Both the position numbers and the translations under genes were made by a program. Below are positions 5,547 to 9,793 of a DNA stretch of 9,793 bases, piece by piece. The stretch is from Syntrophaceae bacterium PtaB.Bin038. GTDB lineage: Bacteria > Desulfobacterota > Syntrophia > Syntrophales > UBA2192. Under the pieces are notes generated by a model. It had not been told where the DNA came from, searched no databases, and saw only the letters and a list, made by a program, of their open reading frames with translations. Within the stretch, counting starts at the first letter, position 1; every line of letters starts with the position of its first letter. The stretch is from contig MVQS01000078.1 of the NCBI GenBank assembly GCA_002067855.1, positions 1-9,793 of the forward strand. The letters run 5' to 3'.

Positions 5547-5610
5547 GGGTTAATTGCCTACTCCGTCCGCTACTGCTTTCGGCCCGATCCGACGAGCTAC
5601 GATCCCTGCG

Positions 5611-6438
5611 TCACCGCATCTCTGCTAGCAGGGACGGCTGCTCAGAGGCAGTCTGTGCCGCCTCTCGGATCGGCTCCACCTGTGCATCCGACAGAACCGT
5701 GTCGGGGGCATTGTCACCATTGCCTTGCTGTGAAGTGCGGGTGAGGCTGGCCCCGTCGTTGCTCACGGGAACGTCAGAAAGGTGGGTATTCGAAGCGGCC
5801 TGGGCCGCGAGACGACGAAGCCGGGCGTGCTCTGCTGAATGGCAGTCAGCACAAAGTTTGAGCACTTCGTAAGGGCGAGAATAATCAAAGTGGTGGTGGT
5901 GCTTCCCGTTTCCGTTCGTGTCACAAGCGCATTCATAAATAATAATAAGAAGCTCGGGATGCTTCCGGGCCATGCGCGACGCGTATTGCTTTGCTGGATT
6001 TCTGCGTTGCCATTCAACGGCAAGGCGGCGATGGGCTTCTTTATATTGCTGGGTGTGATAATATTTCCGCGCCGTTTCCCTTCTCCCGTTCTTGCGGCAC
6101 GATGCACACCACTTCGCTGCTCCCTGACCTATGATTTCCGCCCCGCAAGTGATGCAGTGTTTTATCTTCGGCTCTTTCGGCGGCTTAGGGGGTCGTGCAG
6201 CGCAAGTCTGACGGCGCTTGATGTCTCCGCATTCCCGAGAACAGCACTTATCGGGGCGTGACTGTACGATTTCAAATATCTTTCCGCAAACGGCACAAAT
6301 TCTGTTTTCACGGGCCGCTGCGCGTTTCTTCTTCCCCGCCAAAGTATTCCGGCAGGCAACGGAACATGTTTGCTTCTTCGCTGAAGGATACGCCTCAAAT
6401 TCCTGACCGCATGTTTTGCACGTTCTGGTTTCTTTCAT
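5611..6438 (-). CDS. multi-zinc-finger protein with HNH-like C-terminal module
   Basis: 275 residues. Four metal-binding modules are visible: C7-x2-C10-x14-C25-x3-C29; C48-x2-C51-x13-C65-x3-C70; C95-x2-C98-x12-C111-x2-C114; and a last one with C170-x-C172, four histidines (180-183), FDYSRP and C196-x2-C199-H200-x3-H204. The last resembles HNH-type zinc modules of phage proteins, but the first CxxC is altered to CxC, so catalysis is uncertain. Residues 116-160 are very basic, and 213-275 are a polar, probably disordered tail. The start is ATG 6438, with AGGGG 6 bases upstream; a TTG two codons earlier is less likely. It is the first gene behind the leftward operator-promoter, the position held by antiterminator N in lambda. 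It could be an endonuclease or a DNA/RNA-binding early regulator. Confidence 0.7.
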   Translation of the reverse strand: MKETRTCKTCGQEFEAYPSAKKQTCSVACRNTLAGKKKRAAARENRICAVCGKIFEIVQSRPDKCCSRECGDIKRRQTCAARPPKPPKEPKIKHCITCGAEIIGQGAAKWCASCRKNGRRETARKYYHTQQYKEAHRRLAVEWQRRNPAKQYASRMARKHPELLIIIYECACDTNGNGKHHHHFDYSRPYEVLKLCADCHSAEHARLRRLAAQAASNTHLSDVPVSNDGASLTRTSQQGNGDNAPDTVLSDAQVEPIREAAQTASEQPSLLAEMR

Positions 6439-6454
6439 TATCAACCCCTGACAA

Positions 6455-6475
6455 TAGCATCGTCAAAATCTGCTA
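6455..6475. promoter_or_regulatory. additional operator-like half-site pair in the left leader
   Basis: TAGCA (6455-6459) and TGCTA (6471-6475) are the same half-sites as in the two promoter operators but are separated by 11 rather than 5 bases. TCTGCTACCAG here resembles TTTGCTACCAT of the right operator. It could be an auxiliary operator downstream of the leftward promoter; the wider spacing makes this tentative. Confidence 0.35.
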
Positions 6476-6477
6476 CC

Positions 6478-6505
6478 AGTTTAGCGATTTTTGCTAGGAT
6501 TGCAA
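6478..6505 (-). promoter_or_regulatory. leftward early promoter (PL-like)
   Basis: On the minus strand, -35 TTGCAA (6505-6500), a 16-bp spacer and -10 TAAACT (6483-6478). It drives the zinc-finger gene and probably the whole left operon, leaving a leader of about 30-35 bases. The spacer is occupied by a 15-bp dyad shared with the rightward promoter. Confidence 0.6.
6482..6496. promoter_or_regulatory. operator within the leftward promoter (OL-like)
   Basis: TAGCGATTTTTGCTA is a 15-bp imperfect dyad, the counterpart of TAGCAGAATTTGCTA at 6788-6802. It occupies the spacer and the first two bases of the -10 element, so a bound dimer would block RNA polymerase. Confidence 0.55.
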
Positions 6506-6513
6506 GCTTTTTT

Positions 6514-6529
6514 TGATAATTCTTTATCA
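6514..6529. repeat. AT-rich dyad upstream of the leftward promoter
   Basis: TGATAA (6514-6519) and TTATCA (6524-6529) are 6-bp arms around TTCT. It lies just upstream of the leftward -35 element in an A/T-rich stretch and does not match the TAGCA/TGCTA operators. A site for a second regulator is possible. Confidence 0.35.
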
Positions 6530-6549
6530 GATAATGATTACGCATAGTT

Positions 6550-6580
6550 AAAAAAGGGGCCGTGCATTGCACACGGCCCC
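6550..6580 (-). terminator. intrinsic terminator for the leftward immunity-slot transcript
   Basis: GGGGCCGTG (6556-6564) and CACGGCCCC (6572-6580) form a 9-bp GC-rich stem with a 7-base loop. Read leftward, it is followed by six U (A6 at 6550-6555). It lies about 13 bases after tandem stop codons of the 32-aa frame, so it ends that small unit and shields the leftward promoter from read-through. There is no U-run on the rightward side. Confidence 0.8.
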
Positions 6581-6592
6581 GATAGACCCCAT

Positions 6593-6694
6593 TTATTAGT
6601 GCGGGTTATCCCTCCCCGCTTGGTTCAACTTTTGCAGCGCGCGCGCCTCTTTCTTTAGAGGTATCCTGCTGCCCTCCTTCGGGAACGGGATCAC
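6593..6694 (-). CDS. micro-ORF in the immunity slot, 32 aa (GTG start, tandem stops)
   Basis: Starting from GTG at 6694, the frame encodes about 32 residues, including IPFPKEG and KKEARALQKLN, and ends in two consecutive TAA codons (6598-6593) followed by a strong terminator. The GTG overlaps the stop of the 26-aa frame (GTGA at 6691-6694), so it could be translated by coupling; no separate ribosome site is seen. Alternatively a single missing base at that junction has split one 58-residue gene, because joining the frames gives a smooth ETAAPVIPFPK passage. The peptide is basic and helical at its end. It is not recognisable as a repressor C-terminal domain. Confidence 0.4.
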
Positions 6695-6771
6695 GGTGCA
6701 GCCGTTTCCTCGGCCTGGCTCTCGATACCGGCTTTCTTTCGCAAATTCAGTAACTTATCGCCAATAGTCAT
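6691..6771 (-). CDS. micro-ORF in the immunity slot, 26 aa, repressor-like N-terminus
   Basis: The frame starts MTIGDKLLNLRKKAGIESQ, which looks like the first helix and turn of an XRE/CI-type repressor, then ends after 26 residues with TGA. No recognition helix is present. It lies leftward between the two operators, exactly where lambda cI lies, and starts 17 bases from the right operator. The ribosome site is poor (AAGCGAAAT). It may be a decayed or deletion-shortened repressor, the first part of a frameshifted 58-aa gene, or a true micro-protein. A leftward promoter is not obvious; a TATGGT element overlapping the right operator lacks a well-spaced -35. Confidence 0.4.
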   Translation of the reverse strand: MTIGDKLLNLRKKAGIESQAEETAAP

Positions 6772-6778
6772 ATTTCGC

Positions 6779-6806
6779 TTGCATCTTTAGCAGAATTTGC
6801 TACCAT
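6779..6806 (+). promoter_or_regulatory. rightward early promoter (PR-like)
   Basis: -35-like TTGCAT (6779-6784), a 16-bp spacer and -10 TACCAT (6801-6806). The predicted start falls at about 6812-6814, on or next to the ATG of the HTH gene, so the mRNA would be leaderless. The sequence matches the leftward promoter at about 20 of 30 positions (6777-6806 versus 6507-6478 reversed). Confidence 0.55.
6788..6802. promoter_or_regulatory. operator within the rightward promoter (OR-like)
   Basis: TAGCAGAATTTGCTA has perfect 5-bp arms around GAATT. It fills the spacer and overlaps the -10 element in the same register as the site in the leftward promoter. Binding by the HTH protein encoded just downstream, or by a repressor encoded elsewhere, is the likely function. 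Confidence 0.65.
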
Positions 6807-6813
6807 ACTCCCG

Positions 6814-7014
6814 ATGAAACTTCACAAATGGCAGAAAAAGCAAGGGCTCACGAATGAGCAGTTAGCTAAGGCGTGTAAGGTTCACTGGACTACCATCTAC
6901 GGCTGGTTCAATGGTACGCGCTTCCCGAGCAGGAAAAAGGCCATGTTCGTAAGCGAGGAAGTCACGGGTGGAGCCGTGTCCTTCAAGGAAGCTATGTTCC
7001 CCGCTATCGAATAA
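6814..7014 (+). CDS. Cro-like HTH transcriptional regulator, 66 aa
   Basis: 66 residues with a single helix-turn-helix of the XRE/Cro type: helix 2 near TNEQLAKACK (13-22), the turn, then recognition helix HWTTIYGWFNG (24-34), followed by a basic RFPSRKKA stretch. It has no effector or dimerisation domain beyond a short C-terminal tail. It is the first gene of the rightward operon, starts about where transcription should start and lacks a ribosome site, which suggests a leaderless mRNA like lambda cI from PRM. It probably binds the TAGCA/TGCTA dyads in both early promoters and dampens early transcription, as Cro does. Its position and length favour Cro over a full repressor, although with no other intact regulator here it could be the only one. 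Confidence 0.75.
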   Translation: MKLHKWQKKQGLTNEQLAKACKVHWTTIYGWFNGTRFPSRKKAMFVSEEVTGGAVSFKEAMFPAIE

Positions 7015-7044
7015 CGGTGGCTCCCATGATCTACGAGGGAAGGA

Positions 7045-7752
7045 ATGATTAAGCCCTACTACTCAGAACCGGGAATCGAAATCTACCACGGCGACTGTCG
7101 TGACATCCTCCCCCACTTGCCGAAGGCGGACCTTGTGCTGACGGACCCGCCGTATATCCATCAGCATATCGACGGTGGGGGATTTGCGAGAAAAGCCCGA
7201 TTCTACGCAGAGAGAAGGCTTGAGGACATAAGTAGTTTTGACTTTGCCGCCTACATTGATTTCCTTGCCGCTGCTTCCGATTGCATGGTTGCCTTCCATA
7301 GTCGGGATCTCATCTTCTACTATGCGACGGCGGCGAATCAGCGGGGGTTAAAATATGACCTCCATGTTTGGCATAAAAATAATGCCGTTCCTTTCACAGC
7401 GAACACATGGAAGTCTGACATTGAGTATATTTCGCTGATTTGGTCACGCAAGCCAGGATGGGTACAGAAACAGGAATCAGAGCACAGCAAGGTCTATAAG
7501 TCGAATCTTGAAATAAACCGCCAACATCCTGCACAAAAGCCGATCCCGTTACTGAAAAAATATATCGAAATTCTGGACGCGCAAACCATCCTCGACCCCT
7601 TCATGGGCTCCGGCACCACGGCCGTCGTCGCCCGAAAGCTCAACCGGAATTACATCGGAATCGAACTGAACCCCAAGTACATCGAAATAGCCGAGCGCCG
7701 GATCGAGCGGGAAGTGGGGCTCTTGCTGGATCTCGTGGAGGTGAGCCCATGA
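7045..7752 (+). CDS. orphan DNA adenine-N6 or cytosine-N4 methyltransferase, beta-class order
   Basis: 235 residues. Catalytic motif IV DPPY is at 34-37, preceded by HGDCRDILPHLP. Motif I LDPFMGSGTT lies near the C-terminus (183-192), after HPAQKP (161-166), and is followed by GIELNPKYIEIAERR (205-219). This IV-target region-I order and DPPY/FMGSGTT match the N6_N4_Mtase (PF01555) family. The segment 40-160 is the likely target-recognition region. GAGGGAAGGA precedes the ATG. No restriction enzyme is encoded nearby, so it is probably a solitary phage methyltransferase that protects the genome or affects its regulation. The first two thirds of the gene are visibly more A/T-rich than the last third and the genes that follow, which hints at mosaic origin. 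The target sequence cannot be told. Confidence 0.88.
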   Translation: MIKPYYSEPGIEIYHGDCRDILPHLPKADLVLTDPPYIHQHIDGGGFARKARFYAERRLEDISSFDFAAYIDFLAAASDCMVAFHSRDLIFYYATAANQRGLKYDLHVWHKNNAVPFTANTWKSDIEYISLIWSRKPGWVQKQESEHSKVYKSNLEINRQHPAQKPIPLLKKYIEILDAQTILDPFMGSGTTAVVARKLNRNYIGIELNPKYIEIAERRIEREVGLLLDLVEVSP

Positions 7753-8027
7753 ACATCCCCCGCCGGCCCGAGGACGGACCCTTTCACCAACGGCTGAAGT
7801 GCAGGCCCAACACTCCCGACGAACAAGTGGCCGCGTTTTTGGCCAACACCCCCATGGTCCGCAGCGAGGCCTACAGGTGCCTGCTGACAGAGGCGGAGTG
7901 CCGGGCGAGGAAGAAAAAGGCGGGGCTGGCAAAACGCGTCATCGTCCACCACTACCAGCGATGCACAATGGCCTCGGACGAGTGGCAGCGGTTGAGCAAG
8001 TGCGCGAAGTGCGGGAGGACACCATGA
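7749..8027 (+). CDS. cysteine-rich phage protein, 92 aa (possible zinc finger)
   Basis: 92 residues with six cysteines: C18, C44, C51, C72, C85 and C88. The last pair is in KCAKCGR, and C44/C51 are in YRCLLTEAEC. Together with HH at 67-68 they could form one or two zinc sites. The type recalls small phage proteins whose ends carry a C-x2-C knuckle. ATG overlaps the methyltransferase stop (ATGA) with GGAGGT about 7 bases upstream, so it is translationally coupled. The residues 51-64 are basic and may contact nucleic acid. I cannot name the family. Confidence 0.65.
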   Translation: MNIPRRPEDGPFHQRLKCRPNTPDEQVAAFLANTPMVRSEAYRCLLTEAECRARKKKAGLAKRVIVHHYQRCTMASDEWQRLSKCAKCGRTP

Positions 8028-8161
8028 CCGACTTCATCAACCCCTGGACCCTGACATTGGCGTGGACGCTGGCATCGTTCGTCGTCTGGTCCCTCTGCGC
8101 CATCGCAGGGCAGGCGGACGAGGAGGCGGAGAAGATGCTCAAAATAAGGCGTGTGAAATGA
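8024..8161 (+). CDS. small membrane protein, 45 aa
   Basis: 45 residues starting MTDFINPWTLTLAWTLASF. Residues 8-28 form one membrane span containing W, F, V and L, followed by an acidic then basic tail (QADEEAEKMLKIRRVK). The ATG overlaps the preceding stop (ATGA) and has GGGAGG five bases upstream; its own TGA overlaps the start of the next gene. The tight coupling supports translation. Similar single-span peptides occur in phage early operons; the role is unknown. Confidence 0.65.
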   Translation: MTDFINPWTLTLAWTLASFVVWSLCAIAGQADEEAEKMLKIRRVK

Positions 8162-8469
8162 ACGAGGCCATTTTCGGGGCAATGAAGATCCCCCTGCCGG
8201 TCAAGGAGTTTCGCTTTGCTCCCCCTCGCCGCTGGCGCATCGACTATGCCTGGCCGGACCACAAGCTCGCCGTCGAGATTGAGGGCGGCGCATGGATCGG
8301 CGGCCGGCACGTCCGCGGCTCCGGCTTCATGAATGACATGGCAAAGTACAACGAGCTGACCCTTATGGGCTGGTCGCTTCTTCGCTTCACGCCCCGGCAG
8401 GTCAGAAACGGCGAGGCCGTCGCAACGCTGCTGCGATGGTTCGCGCCTCGTCACGAGGGAACGAAATGA
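8158..8469 (+). CDS. DUF559/VSR-like PD-(D/E)XK endonuclease, 103 aa
   Basis: 103 residues with the small-nuclease pattern: RRWRIDYAWPD (24-34, Asp29), AVEIEGG (38-44, Glu40 and Glu42), GGRHVRGSGF (48-57), a helix with KYNELTLMGW (63-72), then LLRFTP (74-79). These match phage-encoded DUF559/VSR-type endonucleases of the PD-(D/E)XK superfamily, and the length is about normal for them. Placement next to the replication initiator suggests a role in resolving or nicking branched DNA or in replication or repair, as resolvases of lambdoid ninR regions do, but no specificity can be read. ATGA overlaps join it to both neighbours. Confidence 0.75.
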   Translation: MNEAIFGAMKIPLPVKEFRFAPPRRWRIDYAWPDHKLAVEIEGGAWIGGRHVRGSGFMNDMAKYNELTLMGWSLLRFTPRQVRNGEAVATLLRWFAPRHEGTK

Positions 8470-9290
8470 AGTGGTTGAGGCTCTACGTCGACATCCTCGA
8501 CGATGAAAAAATAGCCCGAATGAGCGACCGGACCTACCGGATCTTCACTTATCTGCTTCTCCTGTCGCGAGAACGGGAGCAGGAAGGAACCATCGACATG
8601 TCGCTCGGGGACGTCGCCTGGCGGCTGCGGATGCCCGAGAAAGACATCGCCAAAGCCATCGCCGACCTGAAAGCACTCAATATCCTATTCGAAGATAACT
8701 CATCGATCCAGTTCATCAATTGGTCGAAGAGACAGTTCAGGTCCGACGACGTTAATTCGCGAGTGCAACGTTTCAGAGGCAAGAAAATCAACAAACATGA
8801 AACGTTTCATGAAACGTTACGTGAAACGTTGGATGTAACGGCACCAGAAACAGAAACAGAAACAGAAAAAGAAAAATTACAAAAAGAAAAATTTCCAGAA
8901 ACGTTACATCGGAACAAAAAACCCAAGATCGAATTCGACGGCTCCCATTTCGTCAACATCCCTGACGACCTCAAAGCCAAGTGGATATCAATCGCCCCTG
9001 GGGTCTCTGTCGAGCAGGAGATCACCAAAGCGGAGGCGTGGGTCTTATCCAACCCAAAGCTGAAGAAATCGAATTGGAGTAGGTTTCTCACTAACTGGAT
9101 AGTCAAGGCACAGGACAGGGCTGTACGGACGCCGTCGTTTACGGGAGGAAATGGCAATGGAGCACATCAGCACTTCGCTCGGCACGGAAAGCCTCAGCCG
9201 CGACCTGCGTGGGAGGACGAAGCCGACAGGATCAATGCCGAGTACTTCAGGCGAAAAACTGCTGCGCCTGCCGCCGACGGTGAAGCCTGA
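8466..9290 (+). CDS. phage replication initiator (O-like) with internal origin
   Basis: 274 residues. Residues 1-90 are a winged-helix-type N-terminal domain (WLRLYVDILDDEKI, then DRTYRIFTYLLLLSRE, SLGDVAWRLRMPEKDIAKAIADLKAL) as in phage replisome-organiser and O-type proteins. Residues 95-150 are a low-complexity charged linker (HETFHETLRETLDV, then TETETEKEK) that encodes iterons and an A-rich tract. Residues 155-225 are a C-terminal domain with SNPKLKKSNWSRFLTNWIVKAQ, a motif I know from phage replication proteins, followed by a polar tail. It should bind the origin in its own gene and recruit the host helicase or its loader. GAGGG precedes the ATG, which overlaps the nuclease stop (ATGA). 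Confidence 0.8.
   Translation: MKWLRLYVDILDDEKIARMSDRTYRIFTYLLLLSREREQEGTIDMSLGDVAWRLRMPEKDIAKAIADLKALNILFEDNSSIQFINWSKRQFRSDDVNSRVQRFRGKKINKHETFHETLRETLDVTAPETETETEKEKLQKEKFPETLHRNKKPKIEFDGSHFVNIPDDLKAKWISIAPGVSVEQEITKAEAWVLSNPKLKKSNWSRFLTNWIVKAQDRAVRTPSFTGGNGNGAHQHFARHGKPQPRPAWEDEADRINAEYFRRKTAAPAADGEA
8764..8907 (+). other. putative replication origin: iterons plus A-rich unwinding tract
   Basis: Three head-to-tail 12-bp units with the core TGAAACGTT occupy 8796-8831 (CATGAAACGTTT, CATGAAACGTTA, CGTGAAACGTTG), with a degenerate fourth at 8832-8841. Outlying copies are at 8766-8775 (CAACGTTTCA) and 8895-8907 (CCAGAAACGTTAC). The first unit plus the start of the second form a perfect 16-bp palindrome (8796-8811). 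Between 8844 and 8894 lies a purine, A-rich strand with repeated CAGAAA, a plausible DNA-unwinding element. Iterons next to an A-rich tract inside the initiator gene is the lambda O/ori arrangement. Confidence 0.7.
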
Positions 9291-9687
9291 GGAAAGGCCT
9301 GACGAAATCATCGCCAGGATCCTCCCGGACACGGAGGACCGGAGACTCCTGGCGCAGCATCTGGCGCAATACGGCAAAAACCCGGAAGCCAACTGGGATG
9401 ACTACCGGCGAAAGATCCCGCCCGCGCTGCTGGCCGGCCTCAAGGAAATTGGCGGCGAGATGCGGCGAAACGGATTCTTCGGTTTGGGCGCTGAAATCGA
9501 CCCATCCGGCCGGGTCCGGTTCACATGGTGGCAGGCCGTCGACAACCGGCGCAAGCCGCCCGTCATCAAGGGCGAGCTATGCGATGCCTGCTCGAGGCCG
9601 TGCGAGCGAAAAAACAGCGCAGGCGTATTCCGCGACGGCGCCAGGAGATGCTGGCAGAAGGAGGTCTCGCACAATGTCAAAGCGTGA
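9157..9687 (+). CDS. unknown protein after the initiator, 176 aa, C-terminal Cys cluster
   Basis: 176 residues from ATG 9157, which has GGAGG at 8 bases but lies 134 bases inside the initiator gene. ATG 9235 (overlap 56 bases) and GTG 9280 (overlap 11 bases) are alternatives with weaker ribosome sites, so the first 26-40 residues, which are Ser/Thr/Arg-rich, are doubtful. The solid part is residues 44-176: a helical block (PDEIIARILPDTEDRRLLAQHLAQYG), ANWDDYRRKIPPALLAGL, then GRVRFTWWQAVD, and a C-terminal C142-x2-C145-x3-C149 with a later C165 that may bind zinc. It holds the place of lambda P, but I see no similarity to helicase loaders. A replication-associated role is inference from position only. 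Confidence 0.6.
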   Translation: MEHISTSLGTESLSRDLRGRTKPTGSMPSTSGEKLLRLPPTVKPEERPDEIIARILPDTEDRRLLAQHLAQYGKNPEANWDDYRRKIPPALLAGLKEIGGEMRRNGFFGLGAEIDPSGRVRFTWWQAVDNRRKPPVIKGELCDACSRPCERKNSAGVFRDGARRCWQKEVSHNVKA

Positions 9688-9793
9688 TGCGGCAACGGCG
9701 GTCGCAGGATCCGGCGAGCTCGTCCACGAGCTCCGCCAGGAGTATTTCTACTGGCTCTTCATGGCCGAGGTCATCGTCCTCGAGATGACCTAC
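9674..9793 (+). CDS. N-terminal fragment of an unknown gene (partial)
   Basis: The frame is open from ATG 9674 to the window edge, giving 40 residues beginning MSKRDAATAVAGSGELVHEL and ending in a hydrophobic helix. GAAGGAGG lies about 9 bases upstream, a strong site, and the start overlaps the end of the preceding gene by 14 bases. The visible part (QEYFYWLFMAEVIVLEMTY) is an amphipathic to hydrophobic helix rich in aromatic residues. Too little is present to assign a family. Confidence 0.6.
   Translation, partial: MSKRDAATAVAGSGELVHELRQEYFYWLFMAEVIVLEMTY

Noticed and set aside
5560..5610. tRNA-like stretch on the minus strand (GTAGCTCGTCGG resembles a D-arm)
   Set aside because: No T-arm (GTTCRA-type) or acceptor stem can be formed around it.
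6646..6661. CCTCT/AGAGG inverted repeat within the 32-aa slot frame
   Set aside because: Only 5-bp arms with a 6-base loop, not placed at a gene boundary and with no U-run; likely chance.
7027..7053. Eight-codon frame (MIYEGRND) before the methyltransferase
   Set aside because: No ribosome site, and it overlaps the methyltransferase ribosome site and start; too short to support.
7939..8454. Minus-strand frame of 171 aa opposite the small nuclease
   Set aside because: Antisense to three coupled plus-strand genes with good signals; composition is shadow-like.
8844..8894. Repeated CAGAAA units as a CRISPR-like or satellite array
   Set aside because: Units are only 6 bases without spacers and are in frame within the initiator gene; better explained as the A-rich part of the origin.

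Overview
The window reads as the early region of a lambda-like (siphovirus-type) temperate phage or prophage from a GC-rich bacterium. The evidence is architectural. The end of a structural module with a short fibre-like protein is on the plus strand. It faces a long leftward operon of mostly tiny, overlapping genes that includes a single-strand-annealing type protein and a PD-(D/E)XK nuclease. Next come a compact control region and a rightward operon with a Cro-like HTH protein, an orphan DNA methyltransferase, a small nuclease and a lambda O-like initiator that carries its own iterons. Shine-Dalgarno sequences (AGGAGG/GGAGG) are strong and ATGA start/stop overlaps are frequent, as in phages of Gram-negative hosts. 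A proteobacterial or Desulfobacterota host is my guess; no host gene is present to prove it.

Layout. 2-768 (+): the end of an unknown gene, then a 202-residue fibre-like protein with glycine-hydrophobic repeats. 813-6438 (-): left operon, in order of transcription: a multi-zinc-finger/HNH-like protein (first gene, the lambda N position), a 140-base non-coding stretch with two hairpins, four micro-genes (58, 39, 38 and 59 aa), the annealing protein, the nuclease, a coiled-coil protein, a 32-aa micro-gene, a 92-aa coiled-coil protein, an XF1762-family protein, a cysteine-rich protein broken at its start by a G7 run, two small membrane peptides and a 97-aa hypothetical. 6439-6813: control region without large genes. 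6814-9793 (+): right operon: HTH regulator, methyltransferase, Cys-rich protein, small membrane protein, DUF559/VSR-like nuclease, replication initiator with internal origin, an unknown Cys-containing protein and a truncated gene at the window edge.

The control region is the most informative part. The leftward promoter (6478-6505) and the rightward promoter (6779-6806) are about 20/30 identical over 30 bases in opposite orientation. Each has a 16-bp spacer filled by the same 15-bp dyad (TAGCA-N5-TGCTA type), so one repressor probably controls both operons as lambda CI/Cro does at OL/PL and OR/PR. The slot between them, where the repressor gene should lie, holds only a leftward unit of two coupled micro-ORFs (26 and 32 aa; GTGA overlap) followed by a strong intrinsic terminator. 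The first begins like an XRE repressor. This is either a remnant, a frameshifted 58-aa gene or an unusual minimal immunity gene.

The genes suggest an ordered programme: relief of repression at both operators fires recombination functions leftward (annealing protein plus nuclease) and replication functions rightward (initiator binding iterons inside its own gene next to an A-rich unwinding tract), with methylation of the phage DNA by the orphan methyltransferase. No integrase, tRNA, CRISPR array or insertion sequence was seen. Possible one-base frame disruptions (G7 run at 1806-1812; GTGA junction at 6691-6694) may be real decay, programmed events or sequencing errors.
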